This document shows, one piece after another, positions 1 to 7,643 of a stretch of DNA of 64,000 nucleotides (position 1 is the first letter of the stretch; the number at the start of each line of letters is the position of its first letter). Origin of the DNA: Alkalihalobacillus sp. LMS39 (GTDB lineage: Bacteria; Bacillota; Bacilli; Bacillales; Bacillaceae_F); contig NZ_CP093300.1 of NCBI RefSeq assembly GCF_022812285.1, positions 3,658,001 to 3,722,000 on the forward strand. Direction: 5' to 3'. The notes under the pieces were generated by a model, which was given only the letters and a program-made list of their open reading frames with translations, ran no database searches and was not told where the DNA came from. The position numbers and the translations under genes are program-made.

Positions 1-20
1 CCCAGCTGAGCTAACGGATC
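1..20 (-). tRNA. 5' end of a tRNA gene (truncated by window edge)
   Basis: Read on the minus strand, the first 20 bases give a 7-nt acceptor strand (GATCCGT) followed by TAGCTCAGCTGGG, the canonical U8-A9 plus D-arm start of a bacterial tRNA. The anticodon lies outside the window, so the amino acid cannot be read. A strong promoter sits just upstream, which supports a real gene rather than a chance match. Confidence 0.72.
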
Positions 21-37
21 ATTTAACGACAATTTTT

Positions 38-66
38 ATTATAATAAAAAAAATAACCATGGTCAA
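38..66 (-). promoter_or_regulatory. Sigma-A promoter of the tRNA
   Basis: On the minus strand TTGACC (61-66) and TATAAT (38-43) are separated by exactly 17 nt. The predicted start falls some 10 nt before the tRNA acceptor stem. The match to the vegetative consensus is nearly perfect, as expected for a stable-RNA gene. Confidence 0.75.
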
Positions 67-167
67 GCTTATTTTTCTCCTATCTTTTCATTTGTTTTCA
101 TGTTTACATTATTCATTTCATGTTTATAACTAAAAATGAAATAGCAATGAAATCGGAGGTTACGACT

Positions 168-344
168 TTGAAAAAAATTCCGGTAGGCAGTATTTTACTT
201 TTTAGTGCATCATTAATGTGGCTCATATTAGCCATTTTGGGGATAGGAAACTGGTCAACTCGTGTTTATATATTTTTATTTATTTTGTTCGTTGCTGTAG
301 GTTTAATTAATTGGCGAATGACCGACAATGCCAATAAAGATTAA
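168..344 (+). CDS. Small two-helix membrane protein
   Basis: I choose the TTG start at 168 because CGGAGGT (154-160) lies 7 nt upstream; the in-frame ATG at 120 has no ribosome site. The 58-residue product begins MKKIPVG, has two hydrophobic stretches (about residues 6-24 and 30-47) joined by a short GNWSTR turn, and ends in a charged tail (NANKD). It looks like a small integral membrane hairpin. I do not recognise a family and no partner gene is evident. Confidence 0.55.
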   Translation: MKKIPVGSILLFSASLMWLILAILGIGNWSTRVYIFLFILFVAVGLINWRMTDNANKD

Positions 345-495
345 AAGCTCAACAAACAGCTTCCGTCTAAACGACATGCCTTTTCACAAAACAATCGTTA
401 AATAAAATTTCCGCCATAAAATCCGTACTGCGTCCATACCATTTTACTGCTCATTGAATAAACTATATTATCCTCTGACGAAAGGAGGTTTTTTG

Positions 496-591
496 ATGAG
501 CGGATACCATGGTGGATATGCAGGAGGATTTGCTTTAATCGTTGTCCTCTTCATCCTTCTCATTATTGTCGGTGCATCTTGGTACTACTAA
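496..591 (+). CDS. YjcZ-family small sporulation protein
   Basis: A 31-residue product with a glycine/tyrosine-rich start (MSGYHGGYAGGFA), one hydrophobic helix and a C-terminal WYY. This is the pattern of the YjcZ family of tiny proteins annotated as sporulation proteins in Bacillaceae. AAAGGAGG (481-488) sits 7 nt before the ATG, and a terminator follows within 15 nt, so it is probably monocistronic. Its molecular role is unknown. No clear sporulation sigma-factor promoter was identified. Confidence 0.75.
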   Translation: MSGYHGGYAGGFALIVVLFILLIIVGASWYY

Positions 592-601
592 AGTCAAGGA
601 A

Positions 602-629
602 GTGAGCGCATTTTTTGCGCTCACTTTTT
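602..629. terminator. Bidirectional hairpin terminator
   Basis: GTGAGCGCA (602-610) pairs with TGCGCTCAC (616-624) and is followed by T-runs on either strand. It separates the YjcZ-type gene from the convergent gene at 628. Confidence 0.8.
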
Positions 630-885
630 ACATGGCCGAAACTGTAGTTCCAGAACCTTCATTCATTTTTAGTAATTGTGCGTATTCCTTTAGTCCGTAC
701 TTTTGGATTATAAAAGAGAGAAATGAATATTTTGATTTTGGATTGGACAATTTTTCAATGTCATTTATCATCATTTCTAAATAATACGTTAAAATTAGAA
801 AATCCTCATAAAAAACGGGAACATCAACAATTCGGTAACATTTTCCACTATTATGAAATAATTCGATATTTTTTGACCTGTTCAT
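628..885 (-). CDS. Uncharacterised 85-residue protein
   Basis: The ATG at 885 is preceded by AAGGTGA about 6 nt away; the upstream in-frame TTG at 888 is too close to that site. The product begins MNRSKNIELF, is soluble and rich in aromatic and charged residues, and has a central stretch FYEDFLILTYYLEMM likely to form a helix. It could belong to the short YhdB-like proteins of Bacillus, but the resemblance is only in size and composition and I would not rely on it. It converges on the terminator at 602-629. Confidence 0.5.
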   Translation of the reverse strand: MNRSKNIELFHNSGKCYRIVDVPVFYEDFLILTYYLEMMINDIEKLSNPKSKYSFLSFIIQKYGLKEYAQLLKMNEGSGTTVSAM

Positions 886-1018
886 CAAATCACCTTCTTT
901 ATTGTTCTATATAAAGAATACTATAAAATTTTATAAAGAACAACAAAAAAGTTTCTTTTTTTATCAAATATTCAATTTTTCGACTGATTTCTTCCGTACT
1001 CGCTTTGTTAGAACTATT

Positions 1019-1126
1019 TTATTTTCCTTGTTTGGCCATATATAACATCATTAATGTTGAACCAAGGGCAATCATTAATAATGCCAATGATAATCCTACT
1101 ACAGCTATTAAACTAATGACTGTCAC
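1019..1126 (-). CDS. 35-residue single-pass membrane peptide
   Basis: On the minus strand GGGTGAT precedes a GTG start at 1126 by 5 nt. The frame runs 35 codons to a TAA at 1019. The product starts MTVISLIAVVGLSLALL, is almost entirely one hydrophobic helix, and ends with a positively charged AKQGK tail, giving a plausible membrane anchor topology. No family is recognised. It is short enough to be missed by length-filtered gene callers. A nearer ATG in another frame stops after six codons. Confidence 0.5.
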   Translation of the reverse strand: MTVISLIAVVGLSLALLMIALGSTLMMLYMAKQGK

Positions 1127-1268
1127 TTTTCATCACCCACTTTCCTTTATTCCATATATATGTGACTAAATTCCAAACATTCGCTCTATCTTTATAGGCA
1201 GATGATCACCAATTGCCTACAATTGCATAAGATGAATCGAGCTGATAAAGGAATATTGGAGTGATCGT

Positions 1269-1922
1269 ATGGTTAGAACTGTTTGGGGAGTCGATTCTGC
1301 AAGTGCAGTCAGTCCTTCTTTATATGAATGTGTCATGAACCAATTTGGTAAACCGGAATATTGGGGAAGATACTTAACGACTGTAGAAAATGTAAGTGAT
1401 GGTTTAACTCAAGAAGAAATTCAATTTTTACAAGAGAATAGAATTAAAATTATGCCTATCTATAATGTTTTTCGAGAAGCTGTCGGTTATCGCCAAGGGG
1501 AAATTACGGCTACAAATGCGATTTTTCATGCGAGACGACTCGGAATCCCAACCGGGACTTTTATTTTTGCCAATATTGAACATTTTTTTACGATTGATGA
1601 AGCATGGTTACGTGGCTGGGTGGATGCCTTTTATCCAAGTGGATTCAAGCCCGGCTTTTATAATGACCCTGTTAGAGGACAATTTAATGAGGCTTTTTGT
1701 CAAGCTGTTAACAATCATAATCGCGTCAAAGAACAAGCGGTCCTTTGGAGTGCTGAGCCAGAACCTGGAGTGACAACAAAACAAAATCGTCCTAGAACAT
1801 TTGCTCCAGCAACACCTGATTGTGATGCACTCGTATGGGGGTGGCAATATGGGCGAGATGCTGAAGAATGCCCGATTGATACGAACTTGATTGACCGGAA
1901 GTTATATGAAAGCCTTTGGTAA
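1269..1922 (+). CDS. DUF1906 / glycoside-hydrolase-like (Rv2525c-type) protein
   Basis: The 217-residue protein starts WGVDSASAVSPSLYECV and contains FGKPEYWGRYL, EITATNAIFHARRLGIP, IFANIEHFF and PGFYNDP. This is the TIM-barrel pattern of the DUF1906 / Rv2525c-like family, related to GH25 lysozymes. Family members are thought to act on peptidoglycan, but the substrate is not established. There is no signal peptide, so any action on the wall would need release on mother-cell lysis or non-classical export. GGAGTGAT lies 4 nt before the ATG. A terminator follows directly. Confidence 0.72.
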   Translation: MVRTVWGVDSASAVSPSLYECVMNQFGKPEYWGRYLTTVENVSDGLTQEEIQFLQENRIKIMPIYNVFREAVGYRQGEITATNAIFHARRLGIPTGTFIFANIEHFFTIDEAWLRGWVDAFYPSGFKPGFYNDPVRGQFNEAFCQAVNNHNRVKEQAVLWSAEPEPGVTTKQNRPRTFAPATPDCDALVWGWQYGRDAEECPIDTNLIDRKLYESLW

Positions 1923-1931
1923 TAACAACAA

Positions 1932-1966
1932 AAAGCGCTAACAAGGAATTCCTTTTAGCGCTCTTT
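1932..1966. terminator. Bidirectional terminator
   Basis: AGCGCTAA (1934-1941) pairs with TTAGCGCT (1955-1962), flanked by A-runs and T-runs. It ends the DUF1906 gene on the plus strand and the five-gene signalling operon on the minus strand. Confidence 0.75.
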
Positions 1967-1970
1967 GGAT

Positions 1971-4820
1971 TTATTCGGTTTCTTTTGGCAACAAAATCTT
2001 GCCATCTTTTTTTCTAGTTACTAATGTTTGTAAAATGACCGTTGATAATTGATTCGGTGGATACGGTTTCGTTAAATAATGCTTCGCTCCCGCTCCTAAT
2101 CCTCGTTCTTTTTCATCTAACGCGGAAGACACGATGATAGGTATATCTTTCGTTATAGGGTTTTCTTTTAATATCTCAATAACCGACCATCCGTCTATGC
2201 TATTTTGTAACAAAATATCAATGACAACGGCATCTGGCTTCACTTGTTCAATCGTTTGTAACGCCTGTTCACCATCTTTTTCATGAATTACGTGAAACCC
2301 GGTTTCATTCAACTGTTCTTTTAAAAGCATGGCAAGACTGTTATCATCTTCTAAAATGACAAGCTTCGGGTGATCACTCATTGAATCTAACTCATTTGCA
2401 ATTGGTCGGTCCTCTCTCGCTAAAGGGAAATGCATTGTAAACGTACTTCCTTTCCCTTGTTCAGAACTTACCGATATTGCCCCATGGTGGGCTTGAACGA
2501 TTTCTTTACAAATCGCTAGTCCAAGTCCTGTTCCCCCAATTTTTCTTCTATCAGAGTTATCAATTCGATAAAACTTCTGGAATAAGTTAGGGATTTCACT
2601 ACGTGGAATACCAAGCCCTTCATCATGAATAGCAATTCTGAGTTGACTGTCTACCATATCTACACTAATGTCAATATTGCCACCGTTTGGAGAAAACTTA
2701 ATCGCATTACTTATTAAATTTGTAAACAATTGAATAAGCTTTTCTTCGTCCGCTACCACATAAGGTTCTTTAACCTCGTTTTTTATCGATATCTTTCTAT
2801 CAGTGTGTTGCACTTGAAACAAGTCAACTACTTGTTGTAATACTTGAACGACTTGTAATGATTCTTTTTGATAGGTTTGGTTTCCAGACTCCATCCGTTG
2901 TAAATCTAAAAAGTCATTGATTAAATTAGTAAGCCGTTTTGCTTCTTTATGAATCGTCTCTAAATACTTCGCTTGTCGATCTTGTTTTAATGTCTTTGTA
3001 ATCATTAGCTCGGTAAATCCTAAAATACTTGCTAGTGGCGTGCGTAATTCATGACTAACTGTACTAACAAGCTCAGATTTCATTTGGTCGATTTCATGTT
3101 CAACTGTAATGTCACGTTGCACAAACAGTGTACCAATTTTTTCACCATTACGGAAAATCGCTTGTCCGTAAATATCAAACACATGATGTTTTGGATGATG
3201 AATTTCATATCGATATGTCATCACAGCTTCGGTCTGGTGGCGAAGAGTATCCGTTAGAAAACGAATAAACTCGTCCGGCACATTCCCTAATTTACCAACC
3301 CACTCATCAAACGACAGTTGAAGCAACCGTGAAACTGAATCTACCTCCATCACTTGAGAGAAGACTTGATTGATTTGAATAATAATTCCATCGTTATCCA
3401 CTAATAGAATTCCTTCATTTACATTATCGATTATATCTTGATTTAATAATCGATTTTGCTCTGCCTCTTCATACAAGAATATCTTTTCTAATGATAATGA
3501 AATTTGATTCATAATCATTGTATGCTCATCAAGTTCGTTTGGTAAAAACGATTGACCTACACGTGTTGCTGTATAAATCGCAATGAGTTCTCCATCTGCT
3601 CTCATAATCGGTGCAAATAAATCATAGCTATACGATAGTTCTTCATGATAGCCTTGTTCAGAAGAATGACTTTCTCTTTGTGTCACAAACACCTTTTTTG
3701 TTTGCTCTAGTTTAATCGCCACTCCGTCATTCATCCAATGAATAAAGGTTTCTGCTTGCTTTGAAGAAACTCCAATAACTTCATAATCGCGATTATCATT
3801 TAATAAAACAAGCATTGCTTTATCACAATGGAAAATTTCAGAAACAGTTGTGACAATTTCTCGTAATAATTCATGTTTATTTAACGTTGTTGATAAAGTT
3901 GATATCACTTGATTATTTAACTCTAGTTTTTTCTTCTGACTTTCTGATACATATAATAAATCATGGAGCTGTTCTTGCTGCCCTGTTAGCTCATCTTGTT
4001 GTGCCATTAATTCTTCATTTTGAGCAGTTAACTCTTCTTCTTTCATTTGTAAAGAACGAACCATTTCTTCAAAAGACTTTGATAACATACCAATTTCATC
4101 TTGTCTATCGGTTTCCACAAAATTCACATGCTCCCCAGCTTTAACTTGAAGTGATGCTTTTGAAAGCTCTTGGAGCGGATAACCAATTTCTTTAACCACT
4201 TTGCGAATTGCAAATCCGATACATGCTAACACAAATAGAAGATACAGAAGAAATATAATACTAACTTGATTTAACTTACTAATAAATTCTTCATTTTTTC
4301 CATTTATTTTTTCATCCATTTCATTTGCAAAGTCATGAGCTGTTGAAAGGATTTGATTAATCTCTACAGTAGACCCTTGTTCTGATAAGTCGCGTAAGCC
4401 GTCATAATCACGTGCTTCAACGAGAACGATTCGTTGTGGCAACAATTCATTTAAATAATATGAAGTGAAATCGGTTATTTCCTTAATAAAATAAGCTTCT
4501 GCAGAAGTTAATTCTGACATTTCTAAGCTTGTAATCACTTGTTCTAGTTTTTTTGCTTCAATATATAATTGTTCAAGTTCTGGTTCACTTTGAAATGCCG
4601 TATATCCTCTGCCTCGGAATAACATTTCTGTAAAATGCTCTTCAATTTCTGTAATCTTTGACTGTTTGTCTAACAGCTCATCTCGTTCTGTGATAAATGT
4701 TTGCTGTTCACTATAAAAAACGACACCTAAACCGAGCGAACCAAGGATGATAAATGCGACAAGAATGATCATGATAAAAGCAAACTGACGTAATAAGCTT
4801 TGTTTCATAAATTTAAGCAT
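1971..4820 (-). CDS. Hybrid sensor histidine kinase (HAMP-GAF-PAS-HisKA-HATPase-REC)
   Basis: Membrane sensor of the operon. The start is taken at MLKFMKQSLL (4820), where GGAGAAA lies 6-7 nt upstream and the ATG overlaps the preceding gene's stop by 8 nt. Order of parts: first membrane helix (about residues 15-36), extracellular sensor of about 140 residues, second helix (185-206), HAMP, coiled coil rich in Glu/Gln, GAF (about 305-450), PAS (465-575), HisKA with STVSHELRTP (His near 590), HATPase with NAIKFSPNGG and GGTGLGLA, and a C-terminal receiver with VVIDILL. The attached receiver means the phosphate should pass on through an HPt domain. One is encoded by the first gene of the same operon. 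Confidence 0.9.
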   Translation of the reverse strand: MLKFMKQSLLRQFAFIMIILVAFIILGSLGLGVVFYSEQQTFITERDELLDKQSKITEIEEHFTEMLFRGRGYTAFQSEPELEQLYIEAKKLEQVITSLEMSELTSAEAYFIKEITDFTSYYLNELLPQRIVLVEARDYDGLRDLSEQGSTVEINQILSTAHDFANEMDEKINGKNEEFISKLNQVSIIFLLYLLFVLACIGFAIRKVVKEIGYPLQELSKASLQVKAGEHVNFVETDRQDEIGMLSKSFEEMVRSLQMKEEELTAQNEELMAQQDELTGQQEQLHDLLYVSESQKKKLELNNQVISTLSTTLNKHELLREIVTTVSEIFHCDKAMLVLLNDNRDYEVIGVSSKQAETFIHWMNDGVAIKLEQTKKVFVTQRESHSSEQGYHEELSYSYDLFAPIMRADGELIAIYTATRVGQSFLPNELDEHTMIMNQISLSLEKIFLYEEAEQNRLLNQDIIDNVNEGILLVDNDGIIIQINQVFSQVMEVDSVSRLLQLSFDEWVGKLGNVPDEFIRFLTDTLRHQTEAVMTYRYEIHHPKHHVFDIYGQAIFRNGEKIGTLFVQRDITVEHEIDQMKSELVSTVSHELRTPLASILGFTELMITKTLKQDRQAKYLETIHKEAKRLTNLINDFLDLQRMESGNQTYQKESLQVVQVLQQVVDLFQVQHTDRKISIKNEVKEPYVVADEEKLIQLFTNLISNAIKFSPNGGNIDISVDMVDSQLRIAIHDEGLGIPRSEIPNLFQKFYRIDNSDRRKIGGTGLGLAICKEIVQAHHGAISVSSEQGKGSTFTMHFPLAREDRPIANELDSMSDHPKLVILEDDNSLAMLLKEQLNETGFHVIHEKDGEQALQTIEQVKPDAVVIDILLQNSIDGWSVIEILKENPITKDIPIIVSSALDEKERGLGAGAKHYLTKPYPPNQLSTVILQTLVTRKKDGKILLPKETE

Positions 4821-5178
4821 GTGTAATTTCTCCAACCATTTCAGCCAACTTAATCGGGCTAAATGGTTTAGCTAAAAAAAAGTCAGCACCTGCTTTTCTA
4901 GCTTTTTCCTCATCTGCTTGTTGACTTTTAGCAGTTAACATCATGATTAATGTATCCTTTTTCTCTTCCATTGTTCGTACTTTTTCAATGACTTCAATAC
5001 CTGTTAAACCTGGCATCATATAGTCAACTAAAATTAAGTCATATTGATTTTTCTCTATAAATTCCATAGCTTCAAGGCCATCGGCAGCTTCATCAATTGT
5101 ATAGCCTTCATCTTCTAACGTATCTACGATTAACATTCGAAGTACATCTTCATCTTCTGCTACTAGTAGTTTTGTCAT
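4813..5178 (-). CDS. Single-domain response regulator (CheY-like)
   Basis: About 121 residues forming one receiver domain: acidic cluster AEDED near the N-terminus, phospho-acceptor Asp in LILVDYMMPG, and the conserved Lys in LAKPF. There is no output domain, so it must act by protein contact or as a phosphate shuttle. The ATG at 5178 is chosen because GGGGG lies 5 nt upstream; an adjacent ATG at 5181 is also possible. It overlaps the kinase gene by 8 nt and follows the glycosyltransferase by 13 nt. In the operon it is the natural terminal acceptor for the HPt domain. Confidence 0.88.
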   Translation of the reverse strand: MTKLLVAEDEDVLRMLIVDTLEDEGYTIDEAADGLEAMEFIEKNQYDLILVDYMMPGLTGIEVIEKVRTMEEKKDTLIMMLTAKSQQADEEKARKAGADFFLAKPFSPIKLAEMVGEITHA

Positions 5179-5191
5179 CATGTCCCCCTGA

Positions 5192-6601
5192 TTATTTCGA
5201 GATTCCTTTTCTCGTCATTTCACCCCATTGTTTCTTTTTAGAAAACACTTGAAGTAAACCTTCACAGCGCCATAACACAGTTAGTGGACGGTACCAAAAC
5301 GCTTCTGTTAATGAATAAAGGAATAATCGAATAATATCTGTTGTATTTTTGTATTTGCGTAAGCTCCATTCTTCAAGCAGAACAGCAGTCATCGATAAAA
5401 TCGAACCGTATAGAAATGTCATCATAAAAAGTAATATAGCTAATTCAATATAAATAAACGATGTAAAAATTCCAATTACGACTAAAAGATATCCAAAAAA
5501 CTCAACGACAGCACCTAAAAGCTCAACAAATAAAAAGAACGGCATGGAGACGATTCCCACATTGCCATATTTGCGATTAAACAACATGTTTCTATGAAGC
5601 CAAAGCGATTCAAATAACCCTCTTTGCCAACGACTTCGTTGTCGCCTGAGTATTTTGATTGACTCAGGTGCTTCTGTCCAACAGACAGGATCAGGAATAT
5701 ACTCGATTCGGTGGTTATAATTTCCTTCTTTTATTAACCGATGGAGCCGGACAACAAGCTCCATATCTTCCCCAACCGTATTCGGTGCATATCCTCCCGC
5801 TTTAATCACCCATTCTTTTTGAAAAACACCGAAAGCACCAGAAACTATTAAGAGTAGATTATGTTTACTTAATCCAACACGTCCTAATAAAAAGGCTCGT
5901 AAATATTCAATGACTTGCATAATGACGATAGGTCGTTTGGATAGACGAACTTCCATCAGTTCCCCACGCTCAATAATACAATCATTCGCTATCCTAATGC
6001 TTCCACCTGTTGCAATCACTTGTTCGTTTGAGTCAATAATTGGTTTCATTACTTTTAAAAAGGCGTCACGCTCTAAAACCGAATCACCATCTAAAGAGCA
6101 AATATAAGGAAATCTAGCAATATTTATGCCTGCATTTAAGGCATCTGCTTTCCCTCCATTACTTTTATCGACCAAATACACATAATCATAAAGGGTAGAT
6201 TGATATATAGCATGAACTTCCTTTGAAGCAATGCTTTGTTTTACAATTCGATTCACTTTTTTCATTTGAAACCGTTCAATCATTTCTTGTAATGTCTTGT
6301 CTTTTGAGCCATCATTGACAACAATAATTTCATACTCAGGGTAGTGAATACTAAGGAGAGAACGAACACTACTATAAATCCCAACTTCTTCATTAAAAGC
6401 AGGGACAATAATGGAGATCGGCTTTGTATCAATGGACTCAGCCATTTCTTCGTAGATATCTTTTTCATTTAATTCATACTGACTGCGCAACTGAAATGCA
6501 GATATGAAAAACATAACAATATAAAACAACATGACGACAAACATATAGCCAATAATAAGGAAAGCTAGTATTTGCAATGCCATTGTGATTACTTCGACCA
6601 T
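5192..6601 (-). CDS. Processive family-2 membrane glycosyltransferase (PgaC/BcsA-like)
   Basis: A 469-residue protein with a hydrophobic N-terminus (about residues 8-36), a cytoplasmic GT-A domain and several C-terminal membrane helices (about 345-415). Catalytic signatures are all present: SIIVPAFNEE, Asp97 in VNDGSKD, DGD (171-173), GED (277-279) and QRSRWQRG (321-328), the Q(R/Q)xRW motif of processive beta-glycan synthases such as cellulose, chitin, hyaluronan and poly-N-acetylglucosamine synthases. The sugar cannot be decided from sequence. AGGAGGG lies 8 nt before the ATG, which is 1 nt from the HEAT gene's stop. No PilZ domain is visible, so any c-di-GMP control must be indirect. Confidence 0.88.
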   Translation of the reverse strand: MVEVITMALQILAFLIIGYMFVVMLFYIVMFFISAFQLRSQYELNEKDIYEEMAESIDTKPISIIVPAFNEEVGIYSSVRSLLSIHYPEYEIIVVNDGSKDKTLQEMIERFQMKKVNRIVKQSIASKEVHAIYQSTLYDYVYLVDKSNGGKADALNAGINIARFPYICSLDGDSVLERDAFLKVMKPIIDSNEQVIATGGSIRIANDCIIERGELMEVRLSKRPIVIMQVIEYLRAFLLGRVGLSKHNLLLIVSGAFGVFQKEWVIKAGGYAPNTVGEDMELVVRLHRLIKEGNYNHRIEYIPDPVCWTEAPESIKILRRQRSRWQRGLFESLWLHRNMLFNRKYGNVGIVSMPFFLFVELLGAVVEFFGYLLVVIGIFTSFIYIELAILLFMMTFLYGSILSMTAVLLEEWSLRKYKNTTDIIRLFLYSLTEAFWYRPLTVLWRCEGLLQVFSKKKQWGEMTRKGISK

Positions 6602-6602
6602 A

Positions 6603-7643
6603 CTAGTTCCCTCCTTCTAGCCATTGTTTTGCCATCTCTCGAGCAAATTTATCTTCATGTGTTTCTTGAACATAACTTAAAAGAAAATGTCCATCAGAAA
6701 AGGAGGACACAGCCTCTCCAGCCGCATTACGTACCCACCAATTTGAATCCGCTAACATGGCGACAACGATTGATTTGAATCTTTCTTTTTTTGTTAGCTT
6801 TACAATACGGGCAAACATCATTCTTTCTTCAAAATGAGAAGATGTCGCAAACGGCTGAATCAACTCTGTATTTACGATATATCCAATCTGAACAATTGCT
6901 TTTAAAGCAGCCATCCGGACTTCCAATAGCTCTGACTTTAATTGTCCTTCAACAAAGGCAATTTCTTCTTTTTGTTTTCGTTCTCCTATAATATCAAGGA
7001 GAGCGGTTTGAAAAGGTAGTGACATTGTTTTAAATTCAGACATTAACGATGCTATCCATTCGTTCGAAAAACGGCGAAGCAAGTCTCTATAAATGAACCG
7101 TGGCCACTGTTGTGAGGCATGCAGTAAATAATTAAAGAAAGGTTTTGATTCGAAAGTGGCTAATGTTCGTAACATTTGATATGTTTCTGTATCAGAAAGA
7201 GAATCCTGTTCGATAGCTACTAATAACTTGTCCTCAAACATCGTCATTTTAAAATCTTCTATTTTGTGTAATGTATTCATTCGAATACTCCACCGTTTAT
7301 GTTGCAACTGTTTAGCATAGTAAGGACCTAATTTCTCTTCTGCTAATTGGCGAATTTTCTCTTGTGCTTCCTCTTTGCGCAACAATGATTGGTATTCAGA
7401 AAGCAATTCACCTAATACTTCATAACTTATTACCGATTGCTGTAGCAATCTTGTGGAGAATTCACCACCTTCAGTTAGATAAGTGTATAATGGTGTTCTC
7501 AGCTTTTGTTTAATCAATTTCTTTCGGCTTTCTTTTATTGCTTCTTTTTTCTTTTGGATAAGCAAATACAGTAAAATAATAAAAAGAATTGAAACTAATA
7601 CTACATTTATCCAAATAACAAATGCAATATTTACAGATATCAT
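6603..7643 (-). CDS. Membrane-anchored HEAT-repeat protein
   Basis: 346 residues. An N-terminal helix (about 5-28) is followed by a Lys-rich stretch and then alpha-helical repeats; clear HEAT-like units include LKSELLEVRMAALKAIVQIG and MLADSNWWVRNAAGEAVSSF near the C-terminus. HEAT repeats form protein-binding solenoids, so this is probably an accessory or scaffold subunit of the neighbouring synthase or signalling proteins. The start overlaps the previous gene's stop by 4 nt (ATGA), and its stop lies 1 nt before the glycosyltransferase start, indicating translational coupling. Confidence 0.72.
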   Translation of the reverse strand: MISVNIAFVIWINVVLVSILFIILLYLLIQKKKEAIKESRKKLIKQKLRTPLYTYLTEGGEFSTRLLQQSVISYEVLGELLSEYQSLLRKEEAQEKIRQLAEEKLGPYYAKQLQHKRWSIRMNTLHKIEDFKMTMFEDKLLVAIEQDSLSDTETYQMLRTLATFESKPFFNYLLHASQQWPRFIYRDLLRRFSNEWIASLMSEFKTMSLPFQTALLDIIGERKQKEEIAFVEGQLKSELLEVRMAALKAIVQIGYIVNTELIQPFATSSHFEERMMFARIVKLTKKERFKSIVVAMLADSNWWVRNAAGEAVSSFSDGHFLLSYVQETHEDKFAREMAKQWLEGGN

